This document shows, one piece after another, positions 35,903 to 43,901 of a stretch of 64,000 nucleotides of DNA (its first letter is position 1; the number at the start of each line of letters is the position of its first letter). A program made the position numbers and the translations under genes. Source of the DNA: Oceanibacterium hippocampi (GTDB lineage Bacteria; Pseudomonadota; Alphaproteobacteria; Sneathiellales; Sneathiellaceae). Where the stretch lies: the NCBI RefSeq assembly GCF_900172325.1, contig NZ_FWFR01000001.1, forward strand, positions 1,178,001 to 1,242,000, in the 5' to 3' direction. Under the pieces are notes generated by a model. It made no database searches, was not told the origin of the DNA, and worked only from the letters and a program-made list of their open reading frames with translations.

Positions 35903-38775
35903 CAGCCGGCACTCCTCTGCCTCGGGGCCTTGCGTTCGGCGGAATCGGCGATCCGGCCGAGGCCGTCATCGACCACCGCCGTGCCGCGCCGCATCTCGTC
36001 GATCTGGCTCGCGCCGACCCGGGCGACGGTCTCAGCGAGGCGGGCATTGTCGGCGCGGAGCGCCGCGATCTCTTCCCGCAAGGCCCGGATTTCCGAAGCC
36101 ATCTCGTTGAAGGCACCGCCGCGATTGATTGCCGTGAGCGTGCCGACGCCGATATCGTTCACAGCCTCCGGCGTCATCACGAACTCGCCCGGTGTCACCC
36201 GCGCGATCACGCTGTCGGTCCCGCCGAAGCCCGGCACGAGCCCGCCGGTGGCAAAGCCGCGAAGGCTGTTCGGGTCGGTCCCGGCACTGGAGAACGCACC
36301 GCCCTGCGCGTTGAACAGGGTCGTGCCGCCGCTGGAGCCGTCGCGGATGATCGCCTGAAGGTCGCGGTGGCTCTGCACCAGTTCGTCGGTCGTCGGGATG
36401 TCGTCGGGGATGATGTCCTCGCGGGCTTTGGCGTCCCGCTTGGCCGCTGCCTCCGCCGCCTTCTCGTTCGCCGTCTGGTTCCGCGCGTTGATCTGGTCGA
36501 GGATGGCCGCGACCTGCTCCTGCACCTTCAGCGTCGCCTCGATCCCGGCGGAAAGGCTTTCGATGCCGACACCCATGCCGGAGAGTTCGGCCAGCTGGTC
36601 GCGGAGCAGCCCGGCGTTCGGGCCTTCCGGTTCACTGAGCGCCGCCGCCATGTCGACCAGCAACTGGTTCTGCGCGGCGATCTCATCAAGGAACGCCTGC
36701 TGGCTGTCCTTCGACGTGACCGACGAGGTCTGCAGTTCCTCCAGCACCGATTGAACGAGGTCGAAGTCGGACTGGAACGGGGCCGAGGAAGCATTGAAGG
36801 CCCGGCTGGCTTCAAGGAAGCTCTGGGCGATATCGGTGAAGCCCGCGAGCGCGTCCACGTCGCCGCCGCGTGCGAGCGCAAGCTGCGTGTCGAACTGGCT
36901 GCGCGCCTCCGCCAGCTTCTCGGCAGGGGTGAGCGGCGAGAGGTCGGAGAGCTTGAGCGAATCGGCGAATTCCGCCAGCCCCTCCCGGATGCCGTCAAGC
37001 GAGTTCCGGGCGCGCTCCACCTCCTGCGCCAGTGCCTGGTTGGCGAGGATCTCCTCGTTGATCAGGTCGATGGCCTCGCGGCGGGCCAGCTCGACCTCGG
37101 CCTCCAGCGGGGCCAGCCGGTCGCGGGCCGGGGCATCGGCGACGAAGCGGATCGGCGAAGCGGCCAGTTCCTCCAGCTGCTCCTTCGTGGCCTGCCGGAG
37201 AATGTTCAGGCGGTCGCGGGTCAGCGCCGCCTCGACCTTGACGAGGTCGATCCCGGCCTTCTTCGCGTCCGCGACCAGCTGCTCGAAGGCGGGCTCCAGC
37301 GCGTCGATCATGTCCATCAGGGTCGATTCCACCGGGTCGGCCACCTCGTCCTTGAACAGCGACTTGATCTGGAGGAGGCGAAGCCCCTCCTCGATCCCCT
37401 CGCGCAACAGCACCGCGATATCCGCGTCATCGACGCCGGAGATCAGCCCGTTCTCGACCGAGTCCACGATGATCCGCTTGAGCGCGTCGTCCAGTTCCCG
37501 GAACATCGGGGTTTTCTGGATCGCGTCGCCATTCTCGGAAACGAGGAAGCCGTCAGCCGGGTCAACGCCCTTGATCTGCGTGTCGAATGCCTTCTTGACC
37601 GCGTTGAAGCCGATCCGCGCGTCGAAGTCCGGGGCGAACGTCCCGCCGGTCGCATCGGCGAAGCCCTGCAGCACCGCGATCAGCTGCTGGCCGAACTGGT
37701 CGGCGACCTCCTGCGGGGCCTTGTCGCGGGTCTGCGCGTCGGTGACCAGAAGCCGCCCGTCCGGGCCGACACCGACCGAGGCGGCGGCGCGGGGGATGGG
37801 CTTGTTGCCGGCGACCGAGGAATAACCGAGGAAGGCGAGCGAGGCGATACCGGCCAAGGCTCCGGCACCGGCAAGGAGCGGTGCCGCACCGGCAAGGGGA
37901 CCGGCCGCGCCGGTCACATAGCCGACATTCGACACGCCGCCGGGAACGGCCGCAACGCCGAGACCGCCAGCCGTAGACGACGCGAAGCCGCCGGCAAGAG
38001 AAGTCGCGGTCGCGGGCGCGAACAACCCGCCTGCACCGATTGCGCCGCTGATGTCGAAGGGCTTCGGCAGTATCCCGCCGATGGTTTTGGCGATGTCGAG
38101 CGCCCCCGCGTTGCCCGTGGTCCCGCCGCCGAACAGGCTGCCGAGCAAGCCGCCACCGCCGGCGATCTGGCCACCGATCCCGAGTGCGCTCCCGATCCCG
38201 CCGAGTACCGGCTGAATGACCATCGCCGCCGCGATCTGGGCAGCGGCCTTCTTCGCGAGATCGACCAGATTGTCGAAGAATTCGTCGAAGCCCTCATCGG
38301 CGTCGTCGAGCACGTTGTAAAAGGCGTCGGCCAGCGAGTCCTGGATGTTCCGGGCCAACTGGTCGTAGGCACGGGCAAGGGCTTCGGCGTCGCGCTGCTG
38401 GGCTCGGACCTCGGCGGTCAGGCGCTGCTGTTCGGCGGTGAGCGCGCGGATCGCGCGCGCCTCCTCCGGCAGAAGCTCGCGGCCGAGACGCCGGCGCAGG
38501 GCCGCCTCATGTTCCAGCATCGGCAGCAGGTCGCCCTGGCCCGCAAGCGTCAGGCGGAGCGCTGCGTTCTGCCGCTCCATCGCCGCCAGGTGACCGTCGA
38601 GCGCCTGCCTGGCGGCGGCGGTCTGTCGCGCCAGCGCCGCCTGCGCCGCCTCGGCCCGCGACATCACCGCCGCGGCGTGTTCGCCTTCCCGGCTCGCCGC
38701 GGCCATGGCGCGCGCGGTCTCGTCGATGCCGATCGCGCGGTACTCGATGCCGAGGGTCGCGATGTCCGTGATCAT
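35902..38775 (-). CDS. Tail tape measure protein
   Basis: The product has 957 residues. The N-terminus (ITDIATLGIEYRAIGIDETARAM) opens into long coiled coils. A Gly/Ala-rich hydrophobic segment lies around 195-310, and more helices rich in Ala/Glu follow. The C-terminal part carries GGLVPGFGGTDSVIARVTPGEFVMTPEAV, a signature of tape measure proteins. Length would set a tail of about 140 nm if the usual 0.15 nm per residue holds. Confidence 0.85.
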   Translation of the reverse strand: MITDIATLGIEYRAIGIDETARAMAAASREGEHAAAVMSRAEAAQAALARQTAAARQALDGHLAAMERQNAALRLTLAGQGDLLPMLEHEAALRRRLGRELLPEEARAIRALTAEQQRLTAEVRAQQRDAEALARAYDQLARNIQDSLADAFYNVLDDADEGFDEFFDNLVDLAKKAAAQIAAAMVIQPVLGGIGSALGIGGQIAGGGGLLGSLFGGGTTGNAGALDIAKTIGGILPKPFDISGAIGAGGLFAPATATSLAGGFASSTAGGLGVAAVPGGVSNVGYVTGAAGPLAGAAPLLAGAGALAGIASLAFLGYSSVAGNKPIPRAAASVGVGPDGRLLVTDAQTRDKAPQEVADQFGQQLIAVLQGFADATGGTFAPDFDARIGFNAVKKAFDTQIKGVDPADGFLVSENGDAIQKTPMFRELDDALKRIIVDSVENGLISGVDDADIAVLLREGIEEGLRLLQIKSLFKDEVADPVESTLMDMIDALEPAFEQLVADAKKAGIDLVKVEAALTRDRLNILRQATKEQLEELAASPIRFVADAPARDRLAPLEAEVELARREAIDLINEEILANQALAQEVERARNSLDGIREGLAEFADSLKLSDLSPLTPAEKLAEARSQFDTQLALARGGDVDALAGFTDIAQSFLEASRAFNASSAPFQSDFDLVQSVLEELQTSSVTSKDSQQAFLDEIAAQNQLLVDMAAALSEPEGPNAGLLRDQLAELSGMGVGIESLSAGIEATLKVQEQVAAILDQINARNQTANEKAAEAAAKRDAKAREDIIPDDIPTTDELVQSHRDLQAIIRDGSSGGTTLFNAQGGAFSSAGTDPNSLRGFATGGLVPGFGGTDSVIARVTPGEFVMTPEAVNDIGVGTLTAINRGGAFNEMASEIRALREEIAALRADNARLAETVARVGASQIDEMRRGTAVVDDGLGRIADSAERKAPRQRSAG

Positions 38776-38904
38776 GCGGGCCTCGCAGAAAGTTGAATTG
38801 GGGGTTGCGGATGGTGGCCGCCTTACGATTTAAGAAGGCGGGCGGAGCGATTGCGGATGCCGGGCGGGGGCGCCGGCCGACCGCGGAACGAACCTGGTGG
38901 TGAC

Positions 38905-39447
38905 ATGACTTTCTGGACGCTTTCCCTGCGCCTCCTTGCGAGCCTGCTGGTGGTGCCTCTTTTCGTGCTGGCGGGCGCCTTCGCGTTTTCCGCCGTTCCG
39001 AACGTCGAACTGGCACCTGGCCTGACCGCCGTGCATGTGCTCTGGCTCTCGGCGCTGCCGGTTCTGGTGACCGGCGTCGCGCTGTTCGCGCTGGCCCGCG
39101 GCGTCGAGGCGATGGTCCGCATCGAACGGATCGCGCGCCGCTTCGAGGCCGGCGGACTGGCCCTTCCGGCAACCGCGCCCCGTGCCCCGGCGCCGGCGGA
39201 ACCTGCGGTCGCACGGAAACCGGTGACGGCGGACAACGACGCCGAGCCCGGACGCGCCGGCCCGACACTCCGGCCGGCCCGCCTGCAGCGCGACGCGCCG
39301 GACGACCGGGATGCACGCGACCTTTCCGACGACCGGGATGACCGCGACGACCGGGTCGGACGGCCCCTGCGCACCGAGCGGCCGGAACGCAGCGCGCGGG
39401 TCGAGCGCGCCGAACCCCGGCTGATCATCGGCCGCGACGGCGGCTGA
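38905..39447 (+). CDS. Opposite-strand membrane protein in the tail operon (moron-like)
   Basis: The ATG at 38905 gives 180 residues. There are two transmembrane helices (about 5-30 and 43-63), then a basic/acidic low-complexity tail with DDRDDRDDR and many Arg-Glu pairs. It is the only rightward gene inside the leftward late operon, between tail chaperone and tape measure, which is the pattern of a moron with its own promoter. No family is recognised, so its effect on the host is unknown. Confidence 0.6.
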   Translation: MTFWTLSLRLLASLLVVPLFVLAGAFAFSAVPNVELAPGLTAVHVLWLSALPVLVTGVALFALARGVEAMVRIERIARRFEAGGLALPATAPRAPAPAEPAVARKPVTADNDAEPGRAGPTLRPARLQRDAPDDRDARDLSDDRDDRDDRVGRPLRTERPERSARVERAEPRLIIGRDGG

Positions 39448-39464
39448 GACGCGCCTGGCGCGGC

Positions 39465-39812
39465 CTATTCCCGCGCCGCCAGCGAAAGCCAGAGCCGGTC
39501 GAGGGCGCGGATCGCCCTGACCTCGTGATCGCGGAGCGTGATGCCGGAAAGCGCCGCCCAGGCGGCGATTTCGCCGGCCGAAAGCGGTGCCGGTCCGAAG
39601 CCGGTTCCGCCGCGCCCGGCCGACAGATCGAGAAACCAGTCATAGACATGCGCGAGCGCGGCCGGCGGCGGCGCCTGGCCGAGTTCGTCCGGAAGCTGTC
39701 CGGTCTGCCGGGCGACCTGCTCCAGGTGGGCGCGCCGGCTCGCCCCGTTCTCCGCCCGTTGCAGCGCGAACTCGCCCTCGGCGAAGGCGAGCAGCGCCGC
39801 TAGTGCTCCCCC
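39465..39812 (-). CDS. Tail assembly chaperone, second part (expressed by -1 frameshift)
   Basis: About 115 codons are open in the -1 frame relative to the upstream chaperone gene, beginning around the GGGGGA run. No ATG, GTG or TTG occurs near the start of the conserved part, so independent initiation is unlikely. The sequence (LAALLAFAEGEFALQ, PPPAALAHVYDWFLDL) is helical and resembles the T-part of lambda G/GT-type proteins. The fusion product would be about 257 residues. Confidence 0.55.
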   Translation of the reverse strand, partial: GGALAALLAFAEGEFALQRAENGASRRAHLEQVARQTGQLPDELGQAPPPAALAHVYDWFLDLSAGRGGTGFGPAPLSAGEIAAWAALSGITLRDHEVRAIRALDRLWLSLAARE

Positions 39813-40237
39813 AGGAAATTGGCCCGCTCGCCGGCGAATTGGAGCGCCTGTTCGCGGATCCAGCTCTGCTCCCGGTAGAGCCGGCGGGCGTTCGCTTCCG
39901 TGCAGGCGAGCGCCTCGCCGCCATAGACGATACCCTGCCAGTCGCGTGTGCAATGGGCCAGCAGCTCGATATTCTCCTCCTCGATCTGGGCCGACTTGAG
40001 AACCGCGCGGCCGCGCCGCAGCCGGCGGTCCAGGTTGGCCCGCTGCATCGCCTTCCAGCGGCGGGAATCGGCGCCGCAGAGGGTGATCGTGATCGCCCGG
40101 CCGTCCTGCACGAGCGGTTCGTCGGTGACCGGATGGCGGAGCGTGAAGGAGGCGCCTTCCCCGGCCGCCGCCTCGATGTCGAGGCTCTGCAGGTCGAGCG
40201 GCGCCGGCAAGTCCGGACGGTCTGTTTCGCCGGTCAT
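39800..40237 (-). CDS. Tail assembly chaperone (G-like)
   Basis: The product has 145 residues between the tail tube and tape measure genes, the expected place of the chaperone. It ends ...ERANFLGEH directly at a C-run in the plus strand (GGGGG in the mRNA), where the overlapping -1 frame continues. Such proteins coat the tape measure during tail assembly. Confidence 0.68.
   Translation of the reverse strand: MTGETDRPDLPAPLDLQSLDIEAAAGEGASFTLRHPVTDEPLVQDGRAITITLCGADSRRWKAMQRANLDRRLRRGRAVLKSAQIEEENIELLAHCTRDWQGIVYGGEALACTEANARRLYREQSWIREQALQFAGERANFLGEH
39806..39815 (-). promoter_or_regulatory. Candidate -1 programmed frameshift site
   Basis: The mRNA reads CTG GGG GAG CAC TAG in the zero frame. 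A slip of one base back on the five-G run leaves GGG paired with GGG and enters the open downstream frame. It is not a canonical X-XXY-YYZ heptamer because the A-site codon GAG would re-pair poorly with GGA, so confidence is moderate. Confidence 0.45.
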
Positions 40238-41148
40238 CAGGCGGCCGTCCGGGTGATCGTGACCTGCGACTGCTCGGCGGCGTCGTAGAGCGCGATGAAG
40301 GGCAGCGAGAGCGCCAGCGGACCGGCATTGTCGGCCGGGACCGAGCCGCCGGTATATTTCACGTTCTCGAAGGCGATCGCGTAGGAGCCGCCGGCGCCGG
40401 AGAGCGTCAGCGCGATCGCGCTCGGAGTCTCGTCGACGAATTTCGCGAGCAGGGTCTCGTCCTCGAAATAGGCGCTGAGCGTGCCGGTCAGGCGCGAGCG
40501 CCCGGGCGTGATCCGGGGCGTCGACGCGGAGCCGATGACGAAGGCCGGGTCGAGGCCGTTCTCCAGCGTGAAGTCGAGCCCGGTGACGATGGCGATGGCG
40601 CCGCCGCCCTCGGTCAGCGTGCCCTGGAAGCTGTCGAACGGCTCGTTCGCCGGCGCCGCCGTCACCGAGGCGTCGAGCGGGCTCGCGGCGAGGCTCATCT
40701 CCTTGCCGAGGATGCCGAAGGAGCCGGTGACGATCTGGTTCGGCCGGACCGAGAGCGAGAAGCTGCTGACCATCGAGCCGCTGTGCACCGCATATTGCCC
40801 GATGTCGGAGAAGCCGCGCTCGATGGTCAGGCTGCGCTCGGTCATGCCGGCCTTCAGCACGTCCGACGACCAGCTGCCGAAGAGTGCCGCCTCGAGCAGC
40901 GTGTCGAAGGCGCCGTAGGCGAATTCCACGCCGATCTCGCCGGTCACCCGGCGATTGCCGTGGCGCTGGAAGGCGATCTGGCGGTCGGCGCGGATCTCGT
41001 TCGATTCAAGACTGTCCTTGGCCAGCCCGAGCGAGCAGGCGGTGTGGCGCAGCTCCTGCATCGCCGGCGTCTCCGGCGTGACGCCGAAAGTCGCTTCGGC
41101 GACATAGGCAAGGGCGTGGCGTGAACCGGCAGCGAAAGCCATCGGCAT
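40237..41148 (-). CDS. Major tail tube protein
   Basis: The product has 303 residues, beginning with a basic segment and the conserved YVAEATFGVTPETPAMQELRHT-like opening of tail tube proteins. The rest is beta-rich with Thr/Gly/Ser turns. It is immediately upstream of the chaperone gene (one-base overlap) and downstream of the connector genes. Confidence 0.75.
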   Translation of the reverse strand: MPMAFAAGSRHALAYVAEATFGVTPETPAMQELRHTACSLGLAKDSLESNEIRADRQIAFQRHGNRRVTGEIGVEFAYGAFDTLLEAALFGSWSSDVLKAGMTERSLTIERGFSDIGQYAVHSGSMVSSFSLSVRPNQIVTGSFGILGKEMSLAASPLDASVTAAPANEPFDSFQGTLTEGGGAIAIVTGLDFTLENGLDPAFVIGSASTPRITPGRSRLTGTLSAYFEDETLLAKFVDETPSAIALTLSGAGGSYAIAFENVKYTGGSVPADNAGPLALSLPFIALYDAAEQSQVTITRTAA

Positions 41149-41183
41149 TCTCCTTCACGGATGTTGCAACGGGAGCGGGCTGT

Positions 41184-41594
41184 TCAGGGCAGCGGGATGT
41201 CGGCCCGCCAGGCGATGTCCACGGGGATCTCGACCCAGTCCGGTTCGGCGATCGCCGGGCCGACCGAGACCTGTTCGACGGTGACGGACAGGCTCTCGAA
41301 GGCAAGTCGGTCGCCGCGCCGGAAATGGCCCTTCACGGCGTCGGCAAGGGCCAGCGCCGCGGGCCGCCCGGCATGGGCCGGGGCGAAGACGGAAACCCGG
41401 TAGAGACCGCGTTCGCGGTCGGCCGCCGCCGATCCGAGTCCGGCCTGCCGGGCGCCGGCGGGCAGATAATGCGGGCGCACCCAGTCGGTGCCGGGAAGCG
41501 GCGCGAAGGCCGCGCCGGGAAAGGCGATCCGCGAGGCCGGGTAGAGCGCGAGCAGCCGGGTCTCCAGCGCTGCCTCGATCCTGCGATGACTCAT
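41184..41594 (-). CDS. Tail terminator-like protein, DUF4128
   Basis: The product has 136 residues starting MSHRRIEAALETRLLAL, with a beta-alpha layout and a C-terminal VEIPVDIAWRADI, as in DUF4128/tail terminator proteins that cap the tail tube. It overlaps the preceding gene by four bases (ATGA). Confidence 0.68.
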   Translation of the reverse strand: MSHRRIEAALETRLLALYPASRIAFPGAAFAPLPGTDWVRPHYLPAGARQAGLGSAAADRERGLYRVSVFAPAHAGRPAALALADAVKGHFRRGDRLAFESLSVTVEQVSVGPAIAEPDWVEIPVDIAWRADIPLP

Positions 41595-41986
41595 GTCCGA
41601 TCCTCCGTCCCGGCGACGATGTCGGCGAATTCGATCACCGTCAGCCGGACCATCGCGGCCGGCGCGCGCGTGCCGCTGCCATGTTCCAGCGCGGCGATAT
41701 AGGGCGTGCGATTGACGAGATGCAGGGTCTCCCCGGGTCCGGCGCGGTCGATGACATTCTGCCCGGCGGCCAGCGTCGCGGCGCCGTCCCGGTCCGGGCG
41801 GCCGCTCTCGCCGACCGGAACGCGGCCCCGGCCCACCAGCCAGTTGCCTCGGGCGCGGCCGCTCGCGACCGGCGTCCGGTCGACCAGGCGGGCAAGCAGG
41901 CCGCCCGCGACTTCTCCGTGGCGTCGGGCGATCCCGCCCAGGACCGTATTCTGAAATTGTTTCAGAGTCTGCGCGAAACCGGGCAT
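41591..41986 (-). CDS. HK97 gp10-like tail completion/neck protein
   Basis: The product has 131 residues. An N-terminal helix (FAQTLKQFQNTVLGGIARRH), VDRTPVASGRARGNW and the near C-terminal NRTPYIAALEHGSG are the recognisable gp10-family features. It works at the head-tail joint. Confidence 0.72.
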   Translation of the reverse strand: MPGFAQTLKQFQNTVLGGIARRHGEVAGGLLARLVDRTPVASGRARGNWLVGRGRVPVGESGRPDRDGAATLAAGQNVIDRAGPGETLHLVNRTPYIAALEHGSGTRAPAAMVRLTVIEFADIVAGTEDRT

Positions 41987-42363
41987 CAGCCGCGCACCAC
42001 AAGGCGGTAGAGCGCGCCGGCGCCCGCATCGGCCGGATCGACGAGGCGGATCGCGTAGGTGACGCCGCCGACGATCAGGCGGTCGCCGTTCCGCGGCGCC
42101 GTCACGGTCGATTCCAGCCAGGCGATGCGGTCGCCCGGCTCCAGCGTGAGATCGTGGTAGTAGCGGGCGCTCGCGGCGGCGGCGGAATCGAGGAGCACGC
42201 GCACCGGGCTGTCGCTCTCGCTCGCCGGCGCGCCCTCGCCCGGGACATGGCCGCCTTGTATGACGCGTCGCAGAATGGCAGCCGGCGCCAGGTCGTCGGC
42301 GCTGTCGAAGGCGCGCGCGATCGCCCGCCGCAGGCTCGCGGCGAGGCGTCCCGATCCGGTCAT
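41986..42363 (-). CDS. Head-tail connector protein, hypothetical
   Basis: The product has 125 residues: a helical N-terminus and a small beta domain (DRIAWLESTVTAPRNGDRL). It sits between the DnaT-like adaptor and the gp10-like gene, where head completion proteins are found. It overlaps the next gene by one base. Confidence 0.5.
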   Translation of the reverse strand: MTGSGRLAASLRRAIARAFDSADDLAPAAILRRVIQGGHVPGEGAPASESDSPVRVLLDSAAAASARYYHDLTLEPGDRIAWLESTVTAPRNGDRLIVGGVTYAIRLVDPADAGAGALYRLVVRG

Positions 42364-42367
42364 CGCG

Positions 42368-42850
42368 TCAGGCCCGGTCGAGGCCGCGCGGCACGGTCAG
42401 TCCGGCCAGCAGGCGCGAGACGAAGGGGAATTCGCGGCCGCGCTCGATCTCCGCATACTCGGTCTCGATCGGCCCGACCCGCTGGCGGCGGATCGCGCCT
42501 TCCGCCGCGGTTGCCGCCTCGACGCTGCCGCCTTCGGCCAGATGCAGCGCCAGTTCGAGGCAGGCCTCGCGAACCTGCACCGGCACGCCGGATAGCAGCC
42601 GTCCCTCGGTGTCGAAGGCGCCGGTGCGCGGCCATTTGAGCGCCTGGGTCGGCACCGCGACACAGCCGACGAAGGCGTAGCGGCCGTCGATATAGCGGGT
42701 CGCGCGGCGAAGCGCCAGCTCGCGCAGCTCCTCGGCGGCGGCCGCCCAGGCGCTGTTGCCGAGCTCGTCGTGATACTGGCTCGCCTCGGCGGTGGCGACA
42801 TAGCTGTTGGCGGTCGCGAGGCCGGTGCCGTCTTCGGCGACGAAACTCAT
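42368..42850 (-). CDS. DnaT-like phage adaptor protein
   Basis: The product has 160 residues. It starts MSFVAEDGTGLATANSYVA and contains RATRYIDGRY and LKWPRTGAFD, features of the putative DnaT-like family found next to coat genes, which in practice are head-tail adaptors. Confidence 0.72.
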   Translation of the reverse strand: MSFVAEDGTGLATANSYVATAEASQYHDELGNSAWAAAAEELRELALRRATRYIDGRYAFVGCVAVPTQALKWPRTGAFDTEGRLLSGVPVQVREACLELALHLAEGGSVEAATAAEGAIRRQRVGPIETEYAEIERGREFPFVSRLLAGLTVPRGLDRA

Positions 42851-42853
42851 GTC

Positions 42854-43126
42854 TCAGGTCCTCCGGACGATCAGGCGACTGAAATGGCGGCCTTCCGGCG
42901 ACGGTCGCACGGCGACGACACGCCAGTCGCGGCCCTGGAAGTTGCAGATCATGCCCGCCTCGAAATCGGCGGCGACACGCCGCACGGCAAGGAAATGGCT
43001 CGCCCCGTGCGCCCGTTTCTCGGCCTCGGGCAGTTCCCGCATGCTGGCCCAGTCGTCGCCCACGACCGCGCCGTCCTTGATGAAGGCGGTGCGGCTCCGG
43101 CGAGGATTGGCGATCGTGACGCTCAT
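42854..43126 (-). CDS. Small head-tail joining protein, hypothetical
   Basis: The ATG 43126 product has 90 residues, with an SH3-like stretch NFQGRDWRVVAVRPSPEGRH that matches the general plan of head closure proteins. It overlaps the preceding gene by four bases. Confidence 0.5.
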   Translation of the reverse strand: MSVTIANPRRSRTAFIKDGAVVGDDWASMRELPEAEKRAHGASHFLAVRRVAADFEAGMICNFQGRDWRVVAVRPSPEGRHFSRLIVRRT

Positions 43127-43479
43127 CGTTGTCTCACCGTCAGTTGCCAGGTGCGCTGCAGGGTGCGGCCGTCGGAATCGTCGATCGTGATCTCGACCCC
43201 GAAGGTCGCCCCTTCGCCGTCGAAGGCGGCGTCGAGCCGGTTCTCGGGCTCGACGCGGAGCCAGATCGTCACGTCGTCGTCGTTGCTGGCGGGCGGATGG
43301 GCCGCATCGTCGATCACCACGCCGGCGGTGACCGCCTCGGCCGACAGCGCGACCGTCGCCGAGGCGATGGTGGCGCCGCCGTTGGCGGCGTTCACCGTGC
43401 CCCACTGGGCGACATACTCCTTGAACTCGTGCGGATCGAGCGCGTCCGCCCAGGCGACGGCGTCGAGGGGAAGCGCCAT
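43123..43479 (-). CDS. Hypothetical phage structural protein
   Basis: The product has 118 residues, acidic and beta-rich (GVVIDDAAHPPASNDDDVTIWL, FGVEITIDDSDGRTLQRTW). The family is unknown. It is coupled by a one-base overlap to the gene before and a four-base overlap to the gene after. Confidence 0.55.
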   Translation of the reverse strand: MALPLDAVAWADALDPHEFKEYVAQWGTVNAANGGATIASATVALSAEAVTAGVVIDDAAHPPASNDDDVTIWLRVEPENRLDAAFDGEGATFGVEITIDDSDGRTLQRTWQLTVRQR

Positions 43480-43889
43480 CAGGTCGGATCCTTGTCACGG
43501 ATCGCGAAGGCGGCGATGTCGACCGTGCCCGAGGTGGTGATCGCCTGGCTCGTCTTGGTCGTCACCGGGCCGAGCCTGGAATTGACGCTGTCGACCAGCG
43601 CGACATGGTCCCAGTCGCCGTTGACGTCGACGGTCAGGCCGGTCTGCGCGCCGACGGTCAGCATCCGGCCACCGCCGCCGCCGTCGTTGTCGGCGATCGT
43701 GTAGTCGCCGCCACCGGCGCCGGTGGCGAGATCGACGGTGCCGAGTCGCTTGCCGTCCGACACGCCCTTGTTGTTCGAGACGTGGCTGTAGGTCGAGGGC
43801 TCGCCCTCGCAAAGGACGAGCTTGTCGCAATTGTCGGCGATCGCCTCGAGCTTCGCGTCCTTGACCCAGTCGGGGGAAGATTTCGCCAT
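43479..43889 (-). CDS. Hypothetical phage virion protein, possible capsid decoration
   Basis: The product has 136 residues. The N-terminus PDWVKDAKLEAIADNCDKLVLCEG is helical and the rest Gly/Thr/Asp-rich beta structure (GGGDYTIADNDGGGGG). Proteins of this type occur next to coat genes, but no named family is recognised. Confidence 0.55.
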   Translation of the reverse strand: MAKSSPDWVKDAKLEAIADNCDKLVLCEGEPSTYSHVSNNKGVSDGKRLGTVDLATGAGGGDYTIADNDGGGGGRMLTVGAQTGLTVDVNGDWDHVALVDSVNSRLGPVTTKTSQAITTSGTVDIAAFAIRDKDPT

Positions 43890-43901
43890 GATGGTCTCCT
43901 C

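Noticed and set aside
36367-38796. An 809-codon frame on the plus strand opposite the tape measure gene
   Set aside because: Antisense to a protein with clear tape measure features; composition is His/Arg/Asp-rich without motifs.
38818-38841. Terminator between tape measure and moron-like gene
   Set aside because: A seven-base stem (CCGCCTT/AAGGCGG) is present but no T-run follows on either strand.
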